Positions 1 through 7,467 of a stretch of DNA of 19,277 bases are shown here, in pieces (the stretch's first letter is position 1; each line of letters begins with the position of its first letter). Source of the stretch: Lachnospiraceae bacterium (GTDB lineage Bacteria > Bacillota > Clostridia > Lachnospirales > Lachnospiraceae); the NCBI GenBank assembly GCA_009774625.1, contig VSOB01000056.1, forward strand, positions 1-19,277, in the 5' to 3' direction. A model generated the notes under the pieces. It did not search any database. It was not told the DNA's origin and was given only the letters and a program-made list of their open reading frames with translations. A program made the position numbers and the translations under genes.

Positions 1-327
1 CCCCGCGCCCCACCCACGTTTTACCGTCGCCAGCGACAGAAGAGAAAAAGCGACAGGGACTATCAGACCCGTCTGGCGGTATCCGGCGACATCGGGACGA
101 TCATCCGCACCACCGGCAAAACGGCCATTCTGATCACACATGATCTTTCCGAAGCCATCAGTCTGGCAGACCGCATCATCATCCTTTCGGGACGGCCCGC
201 CACGGTAAAAAAAGAACTGCCGGTTCGCCTGACCAAAGCTGACGATACGCCTCTGGCGGCAAGAAGCGCTCCGGAATTTCACCATTACTTCAATTTATTA
301 TGGAAGGAGCTTTCTCATGAGAAATAA
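1..327 (+). CDS. ABC transporter ATP-binding protein, C-terminal part (5' incomplete)
   Basis: The reading frame is open from the left edge to TAA at 325-327. From about position 58 it reads like the C-terminal third of a nitrate/sulfonate/taurine-type ABC ATPase: DYQTRL after the D-loop, then DIGTIIRTTGKTAILITHD with the switch-loop histidine (ITHD), then DLSEAISLADRIIIL and a basic tail. The ATPase would power import of a small organic molecule together with the permease, whose start codon it overlaps by 11 bases (317-327), a sign of translational coupling. The substrate cannot be read from the sequence; thiamine precursors, sulfonates or nitrate-like anions are all used by this family. Positions 1-57 in the same frame give a basic, Pro/Arg-rich peptide instead of the expected Walker B and D-loop (normally LLLDEP then S-A-L-D), so that part is probably not genuine ATPase sequence. 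Confidence 0.8.
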   Translation, partial: PRAPPTFYRRQRQKRKSDRDYQTRLAVSGDIGTIIRTTGKTAILITHDLSEAISLADRIIILSGRPATVKKELPVRLTKADDTPLAARSAPEFHHYFNLLWKELSHEK

Positions 328-1129
328 AAACACCGAACAGGTTCTTTCCGCTCAGGAACTTTTTATCAGCCATCATAAAAAACACCATCACCGGGTTGCC
401 GGCCTGCGTTTTCTTCTCCTGATCTTATTTCTGGGAATCTGGGAACTGTGTGCGGATCTGGACGTGATCGACAGCTTCTTTTTCAGCAGTCCGGCCAGAG
501 TCCTCTCCTGCTTTCTGTCCATGCTGGCCGATTATTCCATTTTTCAGCACATCGGCATCACCCTGTTCGAAACCCTTGCCAGCTTTTTCCTGGTCATTGT
601 CATCGGCCTGCTTGCCGCCACTCTCCTGTGGTATTCCAAAAGCCTGTCTGAAATCATGGAGCCCTATCTGGTGGTTCTCAACAGCCTGCCCAAATCCGCT
701 CTGGCGCCGCTCTTTATTGTCTGGCTGGGCACAGGCATGGGTACTATCATCGTAGCCGGCATTTCCGTAGCCCTCTTTGGCTGTATTATCAGCCTCTATA
801 CAGGATTTCATCAGGTGGATGAAGAGAAGATGACACTGATCTATACATTGGGCGGAACCAAAAAAGATGTATTTTTCAAAGTCGTACTGCCGGATTCCAT
901 TCCCACGATTCTGAGCACCATGAAGGTCAACATCGGCCTGGCTCTTGTCGGTGTCATCATAGGGGAATTTCTGGCTGCCCGGCGGGGACTTGGTTATCTG
1001 ATTATCTATGGCAGCCAGGTTTTTCAGCTTCATCTCGTCATCACCAGCATCATCATTCTGTGCGTGATCGCAATGGGCCTGTATCAGTTGATCCAGTATA
1101 CAGAGCATTGGTACAGAAAACGGATGTAA
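317..1129 (+). CDS. ABC transporter permease, SsuC/ThiX type
   Basis: This is a 270-residue integral membrane subunit of a binding-protein-dependent importer. After a cytoplasmic, histidine-rich N-terminus there are about six hydrophobic segments, starting near residue 28. The cytoplasmic EAA loop that docks on the ATPase is recognisable near residues 176-205 (TLGGTKKDVFFKVVLPDSIP, with the G and the LP in the usual places). Length is normal for SsuC/TauC/ThiX proteins. The start is the ATG at 317, preceded by GGAGC and overlapping the end of the ATPase gene. No substrate-binding protein follows; the next gene is convergent, so the third component must lie left of the window. The substrate is undetermined. 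Confidence 0.88.
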   Translation: MRNKNTEQVLSAQELFISHHKKHHHRVAGLRFLLLILFLGIWELCADLDVIDSFFFSSPARVLSCFLSMLADYSIFQHIGITLFETLASFFLVIVIGLLAATLLWYSKSLSEIMEPYLVVLNSLPKSALAPLFIVWLGTGMGTIIVAGISVALFGCIISLYTGFHQVDEEKMTLIYTLGGTKKDVFFKVVLPDSIPTILSTMKVNIGLALVGVIIGEFLAARRGLGYLIIYGSQVFQLHLVITSIIILCVIAMGLYQLIQYTEHWYRKRM

Positions 1130-1167
1130 ACCGCATCTATTCAGCAAAGTCTGTCCTCTTTCCGGCA

Positions 1168-1944
1168 TCAGTGCATCCGGCTATGATCCATCAGCGCATG
1201 CAGTTTTTTCATAGCCTCTCTGATGCCTCCCACCTCATCAATCAGTCCTTCCCGGACCGCCTCCCCGCCCACCAGTATGGTACCCATATCCTTGGTCAGA
1301 ATCCCGGTGGCCATCATCATCTCTTCCATCCGATCTCTCGTAACACGGCAATGGCTGCATACAAAGCCGGTGATACGGTCCTGCATCTGTTTAAAATAAT
1401 CAAACGTCTGAGGCGCACCGATCACCATACCGTTCATCCTCACCGGATGGATCACCATCGTCCCTGTAGGTACAATATAAGAATAATCCGTACTGGTGGC
1501 AATGGGAACACCGATGGAATGGCTGCCGCCCAATACAAGTGACACTGTAGGCTTGCTCAGGGAAGCAATCATTTCCGCTATGGCAAGTCCCGCTTCCACA
1601 TCACCGCCCATCGTATTGAGCAGCACCAGAAGTCCCTGTATGTCACTGCTGTCCTCAATGGCAGCAAGCTGAGGCAGAATATGCTCATACTTGGTAGTCT
1701 TTGTATTGCTGCCCAGATTGTCATGTCCTTCCACTTCTCCGATAATGGTAATCAAATGTACATTGCCCATCGTAGTCTGCCCGGTCTGTTCGATCCGCTC
1801 ATCCTGATGTTTTTCCTGCTCCCGCTTTTCTTCCTTCTGATTAGTCCCGTTTTCCGGGCCTCTGTTCTGACTGCTGTTACTCTGCCTGTTGTTCTGACTG
1901 TTTTTGGAACTGTTTTTTCCGCTGTTTTTATGATTTTTCGACAT
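1168..1944 (-). CDS. tepA: ClpP-family serine protease, TepA type
   Basis: The 258-residue protein has two parts. Residues 1-58 are a low-complexity Ser/Asn/Lys/Gln/Glu linker without hydrophobic segment. Residues 59-258 are a ClpP/crotonase-fold protease like Bacillus TepA (translocation-enhancing protein, cytoplasmic). The nucleophile region GGSHSIG places the catalytic Ser at about 143 and MVIHP places the His at about 166; GGDVEAG (about 113-119) matches the TepA/ClpP substrate groove. I chose the ATG at 1944 because AGAGGA lies just upstream and because the longer frame to 2103 would have to be translated through a terminator hairpin at 2045-2079. The gene appears to have its own promoter, separate from the upstream operon. 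Substrates are unknown; membrane or signal-peptide turnover is the usual proposal for TepA. Confidence 0.9.
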   Translation of the reverse strand: MSKNHKNSGKNSSKNSQNNRQSNSSQNRGPENGTNQKEEKREQEKHQDERIEQTGQTTMGNVHLITIIGEVEGHDNLGSNTKTTKYEHILPQLAAIEDSSDIQGLLVLLNTMGGDVEAGLAIAEMIASLSKPTVSLVLGGSHSIGVPIATSTDYSYIVPTGTMVIHPVRMNGMVIGAPQTFDYFKQMQDRITGFVCSHCRVTRDRMEEMMMATGILTKDMGTILVGGEAVREGLIDEVGGIREAMKKLHALMDHSRMH

Positions 1945-2020
1945 AACTGTTTCCTCTTTCCTTTCCGCCTCTGTAACCCGCCTGCAGGATCTTATGCCTG
2001 TGCCGGGTCGCATCAGCGAC

Positions 2021-2049
2021 ATATTTCCACACTGACGCAGTGCGGTCAA
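2021..2049 (-). promoter_or_regulatory. Candidate promoter of tepA
   Basis: On the minus strand TTGACC (2049-2044) is followed after 17 bases by AAATAT (2026-2021). The -35 is good and the -10 is weak. It lies directly after the terminator of the upstream gene and about 75 bases before the tepA start, which is where a promoter is needed. Confidence 0.35.
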
Positions 2050-2079
2050 CAAAAATAGAGAGCATTTCTGCTCCCTATT
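2045..2079 (-). terminator. Rho-independent terminator after the 57-aa gene
   Basis: On the minus strand there is an 11-position stem with one A/C mismatch (arms at 2054-2064 and 2069-2079, 4-base loop) followed by TTTTTGTT. It sits about 30 bases after the stop at 2107 and ends the long operon before tepA. Confidence 0.7.
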
Positions 2080-2106
2080 ATCTGCATCTTCGGATGGATT
2101 CATGCG

Positions 2107-2280
2107 TCAAAAATCAAAGTCATCCTCACCGTCTTTCAGTTCCACATCAAACTCCAGCATCTCCGGCGCCGGCTCAAAATCAAATCCGATTTCTTTTTTT
2201 ACATGTTTCCTGGGAAGCGGGAGAGGATTGGGAATATAATGAATCTCCTGTCCGTCCGCTTTTTTTGTCTGTTCTGTCAT
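2107..2280 (-). CDS. Small acidic protein of unknown function (57 aa)
   Basis: The ATG at 2280 is preceded by AAGGAG at a good spacing, and the frame runs 57 codons to TGA at 2107-2109. The product begins MTEQTKKADGQEIHYIPNPL, has a proline-rich patch (NPLPLPRKH, about 18-26), then a KKEIGFDFEP segment, and ends in a strongly acidic tail with Asp/Glu and Phe (DGEDDFDF). There is no signal peptide or membrane segment, so it should be cytoplasmic. It lies 20 bases after the zinc-ribbon/CFI-box gene and is followed by a terminator, so it is the last gene of the operon. I do not recognise a named family. The RBS, operon position and non-random composition argue that it is real. Confidence 0.75.
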   Translation of the reverse strand: MTEQTKKADGQEIHYIPNPLPLPRKHVKKEIGFDFEPAPEMLEFDVELKDGEDDFDF

Positions 2281-2300
2281 AAAAGTCCTGCTCCTTACTC

Positions 2301-3200
2301 CTACATATAGGCTTCCCGAAGCATCTCCACCATCTCTTCGTATTTTTTCAGGCAGCCTTCATTGTCTCCTTCTTCAATCAATCGTATACAGGGATTAATA
2401 TAAGTCTGATACAAATGCCTGTAAATTTTTTTATGATCCTTTTTCCGGTTCACCCGCTTCACAATAGTAGGCGCCATATCATAATACCGGGCTATCATTG
2501 CCTCTCCCTCCAAGGAAGCGGCCAGATATCCGTCCCGATAAGACTTCAATACCCTTAATTCATAGCAATCCAGGGGCTTCTCCAATCCTTCGCAGACCGC
2601 TGTCGTAATGTAACAGAGCTTTCTCCGGAAACCATCCTTGAGCGAATCATAATCCGCCGCCTGTATCCTGCTGTTTTTAAAAGAGGCATCCCATTTTCTG
2701 CAGATTTCCTCTGCCAGATCGGAAAGCATCCCATGATCCACAGAAAGAAGCGCCGGCAATACATAGGTCACCATATACATATTCATGGTCATCTGCAAGG
2801 ATTCCCTGCCCAGCTTTCCCTTATGGGCATCCATCACCGCCCTGCCATGCTGCAGAAATATATCGGAAATCTCATCCAGCGCATGATCTCTGTCGGAGGC
2901 CGCAAGTACCGCGCTGCGTATGGTTTTCAGATTTTCCTGATGAACGATCAGATACTGCTGAAAGCTGCCCTCATACTGATTCCTCTGAAAACCCTTGACG
3001 GTCTTTTCCATATCCTGAAAAAAGGTGCCTGCATGTTCCCGGAACCGCTCCAGCTCTGCGCCAAAGGCTCTGTCGCCAGCTTCTCTTCCTTCCTCCACGG
3101 AAAACTCCTGCCCGCAGAACATACAGATAATACGATCTCTTCCCACCGGAATCTGCATGGTTTCATTGCATTTCGGACATCTTCCCTCTCTGTACTCCAT
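2301..3200 (-). CDS. Zinc-ribbon protein with CFI-box C-terminal domain
   Basis: The 299-residue soluble protein opens with a zinc ribbon: CPKC at residues 8-11 and CMFC at 26-29. A long charged, probably helical middle region follows (about 40-190). The C-terminal part starts with CYITTAVCEG (Cys at about 196), then ELRVLKSYRDGYL and a MIARYYDMAP segment, which matches the pattern of the so-called CFI-box C-terminal domain (C-F/Y-I-A/T-T-A, then LR-x-FRD-x-YL, then YY-x2-aP). Its biochemical role is not known. I took the ATG at 3200 rather than the one at 3215 because GGAGG lies 8 bases before 3200. The gene sits between yebC and the 57-aa gene on one strand with short gaps, so it is probably cotranscribed. 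Confidence 0.78.
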   Translation of the reverse strand: MEYREGRCPKCNETMQIPVGRDRIICMFCGQEFSVEEGREAGDRAFGAELERFREHAGTFFQDMEKTVKGFQRNQYEGSFQQYLIVHQENLKTIRSAVLAASDRDHALDEISDIFLQHGRAVMDAHKGKLGRESLQMTMNMYMVTYVLPALLSVDHGMLSDLAEEICRKWDASFKNSRIQAADYDSLKDGFRRKLCYITTAVCEGLEKPLDCYELRVLKSYRDGYLAASLEGEAMIARYYDMAPTIVKRVNRKKDHKKIYRHLYQTYINPCIRLIEEGDNEGCLKKYEEMVEMLREAYM

Positions 3201-3245
3201 ACTGTTTTCCTCCATACTTTGCAGCTTTGCCTCTCTGCCTGCCGC

Positions 3246-3974
3246 TTATTCGTCCCAGTTCGTATAAACCGCCTGTACATCGTCATCTTCATCCAGCAGA
3301 TCCAGAGTGCGCTGCAGATTTTTGATATCAGTCTCGTCCGTCAGCGCCACATAATTCTGAGGAATCATCGTCACTTCCGAAGAAACCATTGTAACGCCTG
3401 CTTCTTCCAGTGCCGCCCGCACCGCTTCCAGAGCATCCGGATCCGTAATGACTTCAAAGCTGTCCGCCTCTTCCGAAAAATCCTCCGCCCCTGCATCCAG
3501 CGCCGTCATCATCAGATCATCCCCATCACCGTCATATTCTTCCTTATCAATGATAATCTGTCCTTTTTTGTCAAACATAAAGGAAACGCAGCCCTGTGTC
3601 CCGATACTGCCCCTGCCCTTTGTAAAAGCGCTTCTGACATTTGCCGCGGTACGGTTCTTATTATCCGTCAATGCATCCACGATCACAGCGATCCCTCCCG
3701 GTCCGTATCCCTCATATGTAACATACTCATAATTTACATTGCCCGCATCCCCTGCTGCCTTCTTGATGCCTCTTTCGATCGTTTCATTGGGCATGTTATT
3801 GGCTTTGGCCTTGGCAACCACCGCGGCAAGGCGGAAATTATTATTGACATCCGGACCGCCTTCCTTGACAGCCACTGCTATTTCCCTGCCGATAATCGTA
3901 AAGATCTTTCCCTTTGCCGCGTCATTTTTCTCTTTTTTATGTTTGATATTTGCAAATTTTGAATGTCCTGACAT
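3246..3974 (-). CDS. yebC: YebC/PmpR family protein
   Basis: The 242-residue protein matches the YebC family along its whole length, from MSGHSKFANIKHKKEKNDAAKG through the NMPNETIERGIKKA helix and the YEGYGPGGIAVIVDALTDNKNRTA strand-turn to the typical EVTMIPQN near the C-terminus. Family members were described as DNA-binding regulators (PmpR). More recent work on members of the family points to a role on the ribosome, helping translation through difficult stretches such as prolines; which role applies here cannot be read from sequence. An RBS (GGGAG) precedes the ATG at 3974. It follows the CorC-like gene by 38 bases and is likely part of the same transcript. Confidence 0.95.
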   Translation of the reverse strand: MSGHSKFANIKHKKEKNDAAKGKIFTIIGREIAVAVKEGGPDVNNNFRLAAVVAKAKANNMPNETIERGIKKAAGDAGNVNYEYVTYEGYGPGGIAVIVDALTDNKNRTAANVRSAFTKGRGSIGTQGCVSFMFDKKGQIIIDKEEYDGDGDDLMMTALDAGAEDFSEEADSFEVITDPDALEAVRAALEEAGVTMVSSEVTMIPQNYVALTDETDIKNLQRTLDLLDEDDDVQAVYTNWDE

Positions 3975-4012
3975 GGTATTCTCCCTTTCCTGATTCTCCT
4001 GTTATATCCCGG

Positions 4013-4933
4013 TTAACTGGAGCCGGGATCTGCGCCATTTTCCGCTTCTGCCTGCGGCGGCGGTTTGGTCACCAGTACGGTTTCTATCACTCTGTTTTTC
4101 ACAGACAAAACCGTAAAATGCCAGCCGTCCACATCTGTTTCAAACTTCTCGTCATCGTCCGGAATCTTGTCCATTCTGGAAATCAGAAATCCGTTCAGTG
4201 TTTCAAAATCCTGCTCCTCAAAGGAAATGGCAAACCGCTCTTCCAGCTCTTTTAAAGGCGTCAGCCCTTCTATCACATATTCATTCTCGCTTTTTTCTTC
4301 AATATGGCCCTCTTCCTCGTCATATTCATCCATAATATTGCCCACGATCTCTTCCAGAATATCCTCCATTGCCACCAGTCCTGCCGTCTGCCCGTATTCG
4401 TCAATGACAATGACCATATGTATTTTCATGGCCCGCATATTGTGGAACAATGCGTCAATATTTCTTGTCTCCGGTATGAATTTGACTTCCCGTACAAGCC
4501 CTTTGATACTTTTGATCTTTTTCTCGGTTATCGTGCTGCTCTTGCTGGTTTCCCGTGTCCGGACCGCATCCTTAAAATGCAGTATCCCGATGATATGGTC
4601 AATATCGCCTTCATAGACCGGATACCGGCTCTTGTTCTCATGGATGATAAATGTCAAAGCCTCCTGCAATGTCATATTGCCGTCCAGCGCCACGATATTT
4701 TTCCGATGTACCATAATATCCTGTGCTTCCTTATCGCCAAATTCAAAGATATTGGTAATCATCTCTGCTTCGCTTGCCTGCAGCACACCCTGCTCATGCC
4801 CTTCATTGACCATAGAGATGATTTCTTTCTCTGTCACATCTCCGTCCGTCTGCCTGCCGATCAGGCCTGCGATCTTGGAAAAACCCCGTTTCATGATACC
4901 TGGTTTCCCGGCAGTAGGCCCACCGTCGTCCAT
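4013..4933 (-). CDS. CBS-domain / CorC_HlyC protein, soluble form
   Basis: The 306-residue protein contains a paired CBS domain (about residues 60-190; QDIMVHRKNIVALDG begins the first, VREVKFIPETRNIDALFHNM the second, ending in DEYGQTAGLVAMEDILEEIVG) and a C-terminal CorC_HlyC domain (about 205-290). These are the cytoplasmic parts of the HlyC/CorC (CNNM-like) group linked to Mg2+/Co2+ efflux. The N-terminal DUF21 membrane domain of full-length relatives is absent and no membrane segment is visible, so this is the short CorC/TlyC form. GAGGAG precedes the ATG at 4933. The gene lies 58 bases after the metallo-beta-lactamase-fold gene and 38 before yebC. Haemolysin is an old family label and should not be taken literally. 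Confidence 0.88.
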   Translation of the reverse strand: MDDGGPTAGKPGIMKRGFSKIAGLIGRQTDGDVTEKEIISMVNEGHEQGVLQASEAEMITNIFEFGDKEAQDIMVHRKNIVALDGNMTLQEALTFIIHENKSRYPVYEGDIDHIIGILHFKDAVRTRETSKSSTITEKKIKSIKGLVREVKFIPETRNIDALFHNMRAMKIHMVIVIDEYGQTAGLVAMEDILEEIVGNIMDEYDEEEGHIEEKSENEYVIEGLTPLKELEERFAISFEEQDFETLNGFLISRMDKIPDDDEKFETDVDGWHFTVLSVKNRVIETVLVTKPPPQAEAENGADPGSS

Positions 4934-4991
4934 TTCGTCATCTCCTCTTCCTTATCTTTCCAAAGTCATATGTATGAATATAGCATTTTCT

Positions 4992-5858
4992 CTATCTGAC
5001 GTCAAGAACACCATTGATCACAGTCATATGCACATCCTGTCCCCAGGTGGTATAAATCTCCGCCCCGGCCCCGGTCAGCGCCTGCTGTGTCTCTTTCTCC
5101 GCCGCCTTCGCAGTCACTACCGCGATCTTTGGCGCCAGCATCTCTATCAATCTGTCTCCATTGCCGCTGTCTCTTCCATGATGCGCCGTTTTATACACAT
5201 CTACCTGGGGCAGCGCTTCCTCCAGCAGCTCTCCGATCCTTTTTTTCTTGGCATCTCCTGCAAAAAAGAACCTTCTTCCTTCATACTCGGCCAGCACAGC
5301 AATAGAATAATTGTTGGCGCTGCCGTATTCCTTCTCTTTGGGCGGATAGACGGTAAGACGCAGGCTGCCGAAATCAAGCTGCTGCCGGTCATCCGGCACG
5401 GAAACAGCACACCCGGAAAGCCCGTCCAGCCTCCTCTCCAAATCATCCTGCAGCCTGGAATCCTTGTCACAGGATGTCTGCAGCACCTGCTCTACGGCAA
5501 AGTTTTCCAGCACCGCCGCCGCACCGCCGATGTGATCCTTGTCAGGATGGGTCAGGATCAGCAGATCCACACAGTCCACCTGCCGACTCTCCAGCTTTTG
5601 CACCAATTCCCCGCTGTCCTCTTCCACCCCCGTATCAATCAGAATGTTTGTATCCTCTGTCTGCAGCAGAATGCTGTCGGCATCTTCTGAACAGGCAAAA
5701 AACCACACATCCAGACCTGTCCGTTCTTCCCTCTGCTCTGCCTGTGCACCCCAGGTCCCGTCCCTGCCGCACGCCTGCACCATACCAAACAGGCAAAGAA
5801 ACAACAGGCACACAAAGGCGCGTACCTGTACCCTTCTTTTTTGATTGCTTACGCGCAT
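4992..5858 (-). CDS. Metallo-beta-lactamase-fold lipoprotein, ComEC C-terminal-like
   Basis: The 288-residue product starts with a basic N-region and a hydrophobic stretch (about 13-27) ending in MVQAC, a somewhat atypical lipobox with Cys at about 30, so a membrane-anchored extracytoplasmic protein is likely. The rest is a metallo-beta-lactamase fold like the C-terminal domain of the DNA-uptake protein ComEC: THPDKDH (103-109, the HxxxDH metal motif) followed by IGG, then an AGD motif with an Asp ligand and KTAHHG. The membrane channel part of ComEC is absent. Phosphodiesterase or nuclease activity is plausible but unproven. The start at 5858 has AAGGAG just upstream and gives the signal peptide; the longer frame to 5942 would overlap the mazF gene. 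It starts 11 bases after mazF ends. Confidence 0.85.
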   Translation of the reverse strand: MRVSNQKRRVQVRAFVCLLFLCLFGMVQACGRDGTWGAQAEQREERTGLDVWFFACSEDADSILLQTEDTNILIDTGVEEDSGELVQKLESRQVDCVDLLILTHPDKDHIGGAAAVLENFAVEQVLQTSCDKDSRLQDDLERRLDGLSGCAVSVPDDRQQLDFGSLRLTVYPPKEKEYGSANNYSIAVLAEYEGRRFFFAGDAKKKRIGELLEEALPQVDVYKTAHHGRDSGNGDRLIEMLAPKIAVVTAKAAEKETQQALTGAGAEIYTTWGQDVHMTVINGVLDVR

Positions 5859-5869
5859 ATTCTCTCCTT

Positions 5870-6211
5870 TTATGTATCCAGCTCCAGACTGATCAAAAGC
5901 CCCCTGTTCACTTTTTCCATAATATCCCGGTCCAGATGACATACTTTATCCTTTAAACGTTTCTTATCAATGGTACGGAGCTGTTCCAGCAGCACAACAG
6001 AATCCCTGACCATTTCATACCGGCTCGAATCCAGTTCAATATGTGTGGGCAGTTTTGCCTTATTCATCTTTGAAGTAATGGCCGCACAGATTACTGTAGG
6101 GCTGTGCCGGTTTCCCACATCATTCTGCACGATCAGCACAGGCCGGATGCCGCCCTGCTCGGAACCGATCACAGGCCTTAAATCCGCATAGTATACATCT
6201 CCACGTCTCAT
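5870..6211 (-). CDS. mazF: MazF/PemK-family endoribonuclease toxin
   Basis: The 113-residue protein is closely similar to Bacillus MazF (NdoA/EndoA) over its full length, including RRGDVYYADL at the start, GSEQGGIRPVLIVQND, AAITSKMNKAKLPTHIEL and DSVVLLEQLRTIDKKRL. By comparison with the Bacillus protein the catalytic residues correspond to Arg23 and Thr46, both present. MazF cuts single-stranded mRNA at short specific sequences (UACAU in Bacillus). As in Bacillus the gene lies directly after alr, but no antitoxin gene fits in the 38-base gap between them. A stretch AAGGAAG lies 13 bases upstream of the ATG, a rather long spacing that may keep expression low. The next gene begins 11 bases downstream. 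Confidence 0.94.
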   Translation of the reverse strand: MRRGDVYYADLRPVIGSEQGGIRPVLIVQNDVGNRHSPTVICAAITSKMNKAKLPTHIELDSSRYEMVRDSVVLLEQLRTIDKKRLKDKVCHLDRDIMEKVNRGLLISLELDT

Positions 6212-6249
6212 GTTCTATGTTACACTTCCTTCATTTCAATATAGCAATA

Positions 6250-7467
6250 TTATTGCCCTTTTTCCGGAAGGTATTCAAAATCCTGATAATAATCTTTCGT
6301 TCCCGTAATATTTCCGCCTCTTTTGTAAACACGGGGGATGCGTTTGCTGATCCCGCATACCAGTTCGTAATTAAACCGCCCGGACAATCCGCCCAGATAT
6401 TCTGCCGTAATCCTCTCTTCCCCGTCTGCCCCCAGCAATGTTACCACATCGCCTTCTGCTGCCTCCGGGATCTCTGACACATCCACCATCATCTGATCCA
6501 TACAGATCCTTCCCAGAATCTGTGCCCGTCTGCCATGGAGCAGCACATATCCTTTCCCGGACAATCCTCTGGGATAACCGTCTGCATATCCTACCGGGAC
6601 AGTGGCCACCCGCATCCTTTCTGCTGTGGTATAAGTCCCTCCGTAACTGATCTGCCTGCCTGCCTCCAGTTCCTTCACATAGACGATATGGCTTCTGAAA
6701 GAAAGCGCAGGCTCCAGTGAAACAATGTCTTTTTCCACCTCATCGGAAGGCCACAGACCATAGAGGGCGATCCCTGCCCTGACCAAATCCATACTGGCCT
6801 GGGGCAGACGAATAATGCCCGCACTGTTGGAACAGTGCCGCAGGGGGATCAAAAGCCCCAGCTCTCTCTCCACTCTCTCCACAAATGTCCGGAACGTTTC
6901 ATACTGGGCGATCGCCGCACTTTTATCCGTTTCATCCGCTTTGGCAAAATGGGTGAAAATACCTTCTATACAAATACCGGGCAGTTCCATTACCTGCCGG
7001 ATCATACCGATCCCACTGTCATCCGGCCGTATCCCGATTCTGGACATACCGGTATCCACTTTGATGTGCACTTTTGCCTCTTTTCCCAGGGACACGGCTG
7101 CCTGTGACAGCTCCCTGGCACTGTCCGGCCGAAACAGCGCAGGCCGGATTTCCTGCCGGATCATCTCTCTGCAGCAATACGGAAAGGTATACCCCAGAAT
7201 CAGAATCGGCTTTTTCACGCCGCTTTTCCGTAAAATCGCCGCCTCTTCAAAGGTAGCCGTAGCAAAACCATACAGATACGGCAGCGGTTCCATCACCTGT
7301 GCCAGCGGTACGCTCCCATGTCCGTAACCGTCCGCCTTAATCACGGCAATCATCTGTGTCTTTTCTGCAATATTGGCTTTCATATGATCCATATTATGGC
7401 AAATGGCATCCAGATCCACCTCTGCCCATGCCCGCGCATAGGATGCCAGCCTGTCATTTAAGTCCAT
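6250..7467 (-). CDS. alr: Alanine racemase
   Basis: The PLP enzyme interconverts L- and D-alanine, supplying D-alanine for peptidoglycan. The 405-residue sequence has the PLP lysine in AVIKADGYGHG (Lys44), the second-base tyrosine region ISYGGTYTTAE, the GYADGYPRGLSG motif, and GRICMDQMMVDVS near the C-terminal beta domain. Length is slightly above the usual ~370-390. The ATG at 7467 overlaps the end of the nnrD/nnrE fusion gene by 10 bases and has a strong AGAAGGAGG site inside that gene, indicating translational coupling. The order alr-mazF is common in Firmicutes. Confidence 0.96.
   Translation of the reverse strand: MDLNDRLASYARAWAEVDLDAICHNMDHMKANIAEKTQMIAVIKADGYGHGSVPLAQVMEPLPYLYGFATATFEEAAILRKSGVKKPILILGYTFPYCCREMIRQEIRPALFRPDSARELSQAAVSLGKEAKVHIKVDTGMSRIGIRPDDSGIGMIRQVMELPGICIEGIFTHFAKADETDKSAAIAQYETFRTFVERVERELGLLIPLRHCSNSAGIIRLPQASMDLVRAGIALYGLWPSDEVEKDIVSLEPALSFRSHIVYVKELEAGRQISYGGTYTTAERMRVATVPVGYADGYPRGLSGKGYVLLHGRRAQILGRICMDQMMVDVSEIPEAAEGDVVTLLGADGEERITAEYLGGLSGRFNYELVCGISKRIPRVYKRGGNITGTKDYYQDFEYLPEKGQ

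Noticed and set aside
1130..1167. Bidirectional terminator between the permease and tepA
   Set aside because: Only a 4-bp GATG/CATC pairing without a T-tract could be found.
425..1168. 247-codon minus-strand open frame
   Set aside because: Antisense to the clear ABC permease; Asp/Gln/His-rich translation without hydrophobic or catalytic pattern.
1945..2103. Longer tepA start at 2103
   Set aside because: It would be translated across a terminator hairpin and the candidate promoter, and the ATG at 1944 has the better RBS.
2733..3962. 409-codon plus-strand open frame
   Set aside because: Antisense to yebC and the CFI-box gene; His/Phe/Cys-rich translation without any family likeness and no RBS.
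6212..6249. Possible MazE-type antitoxin gene between alr and mazF
   Set aside because: The gap is 38 bases, too short for any antitoxin; it only holds a small CAATAT/ATATTG repeat and the mazF RBS.
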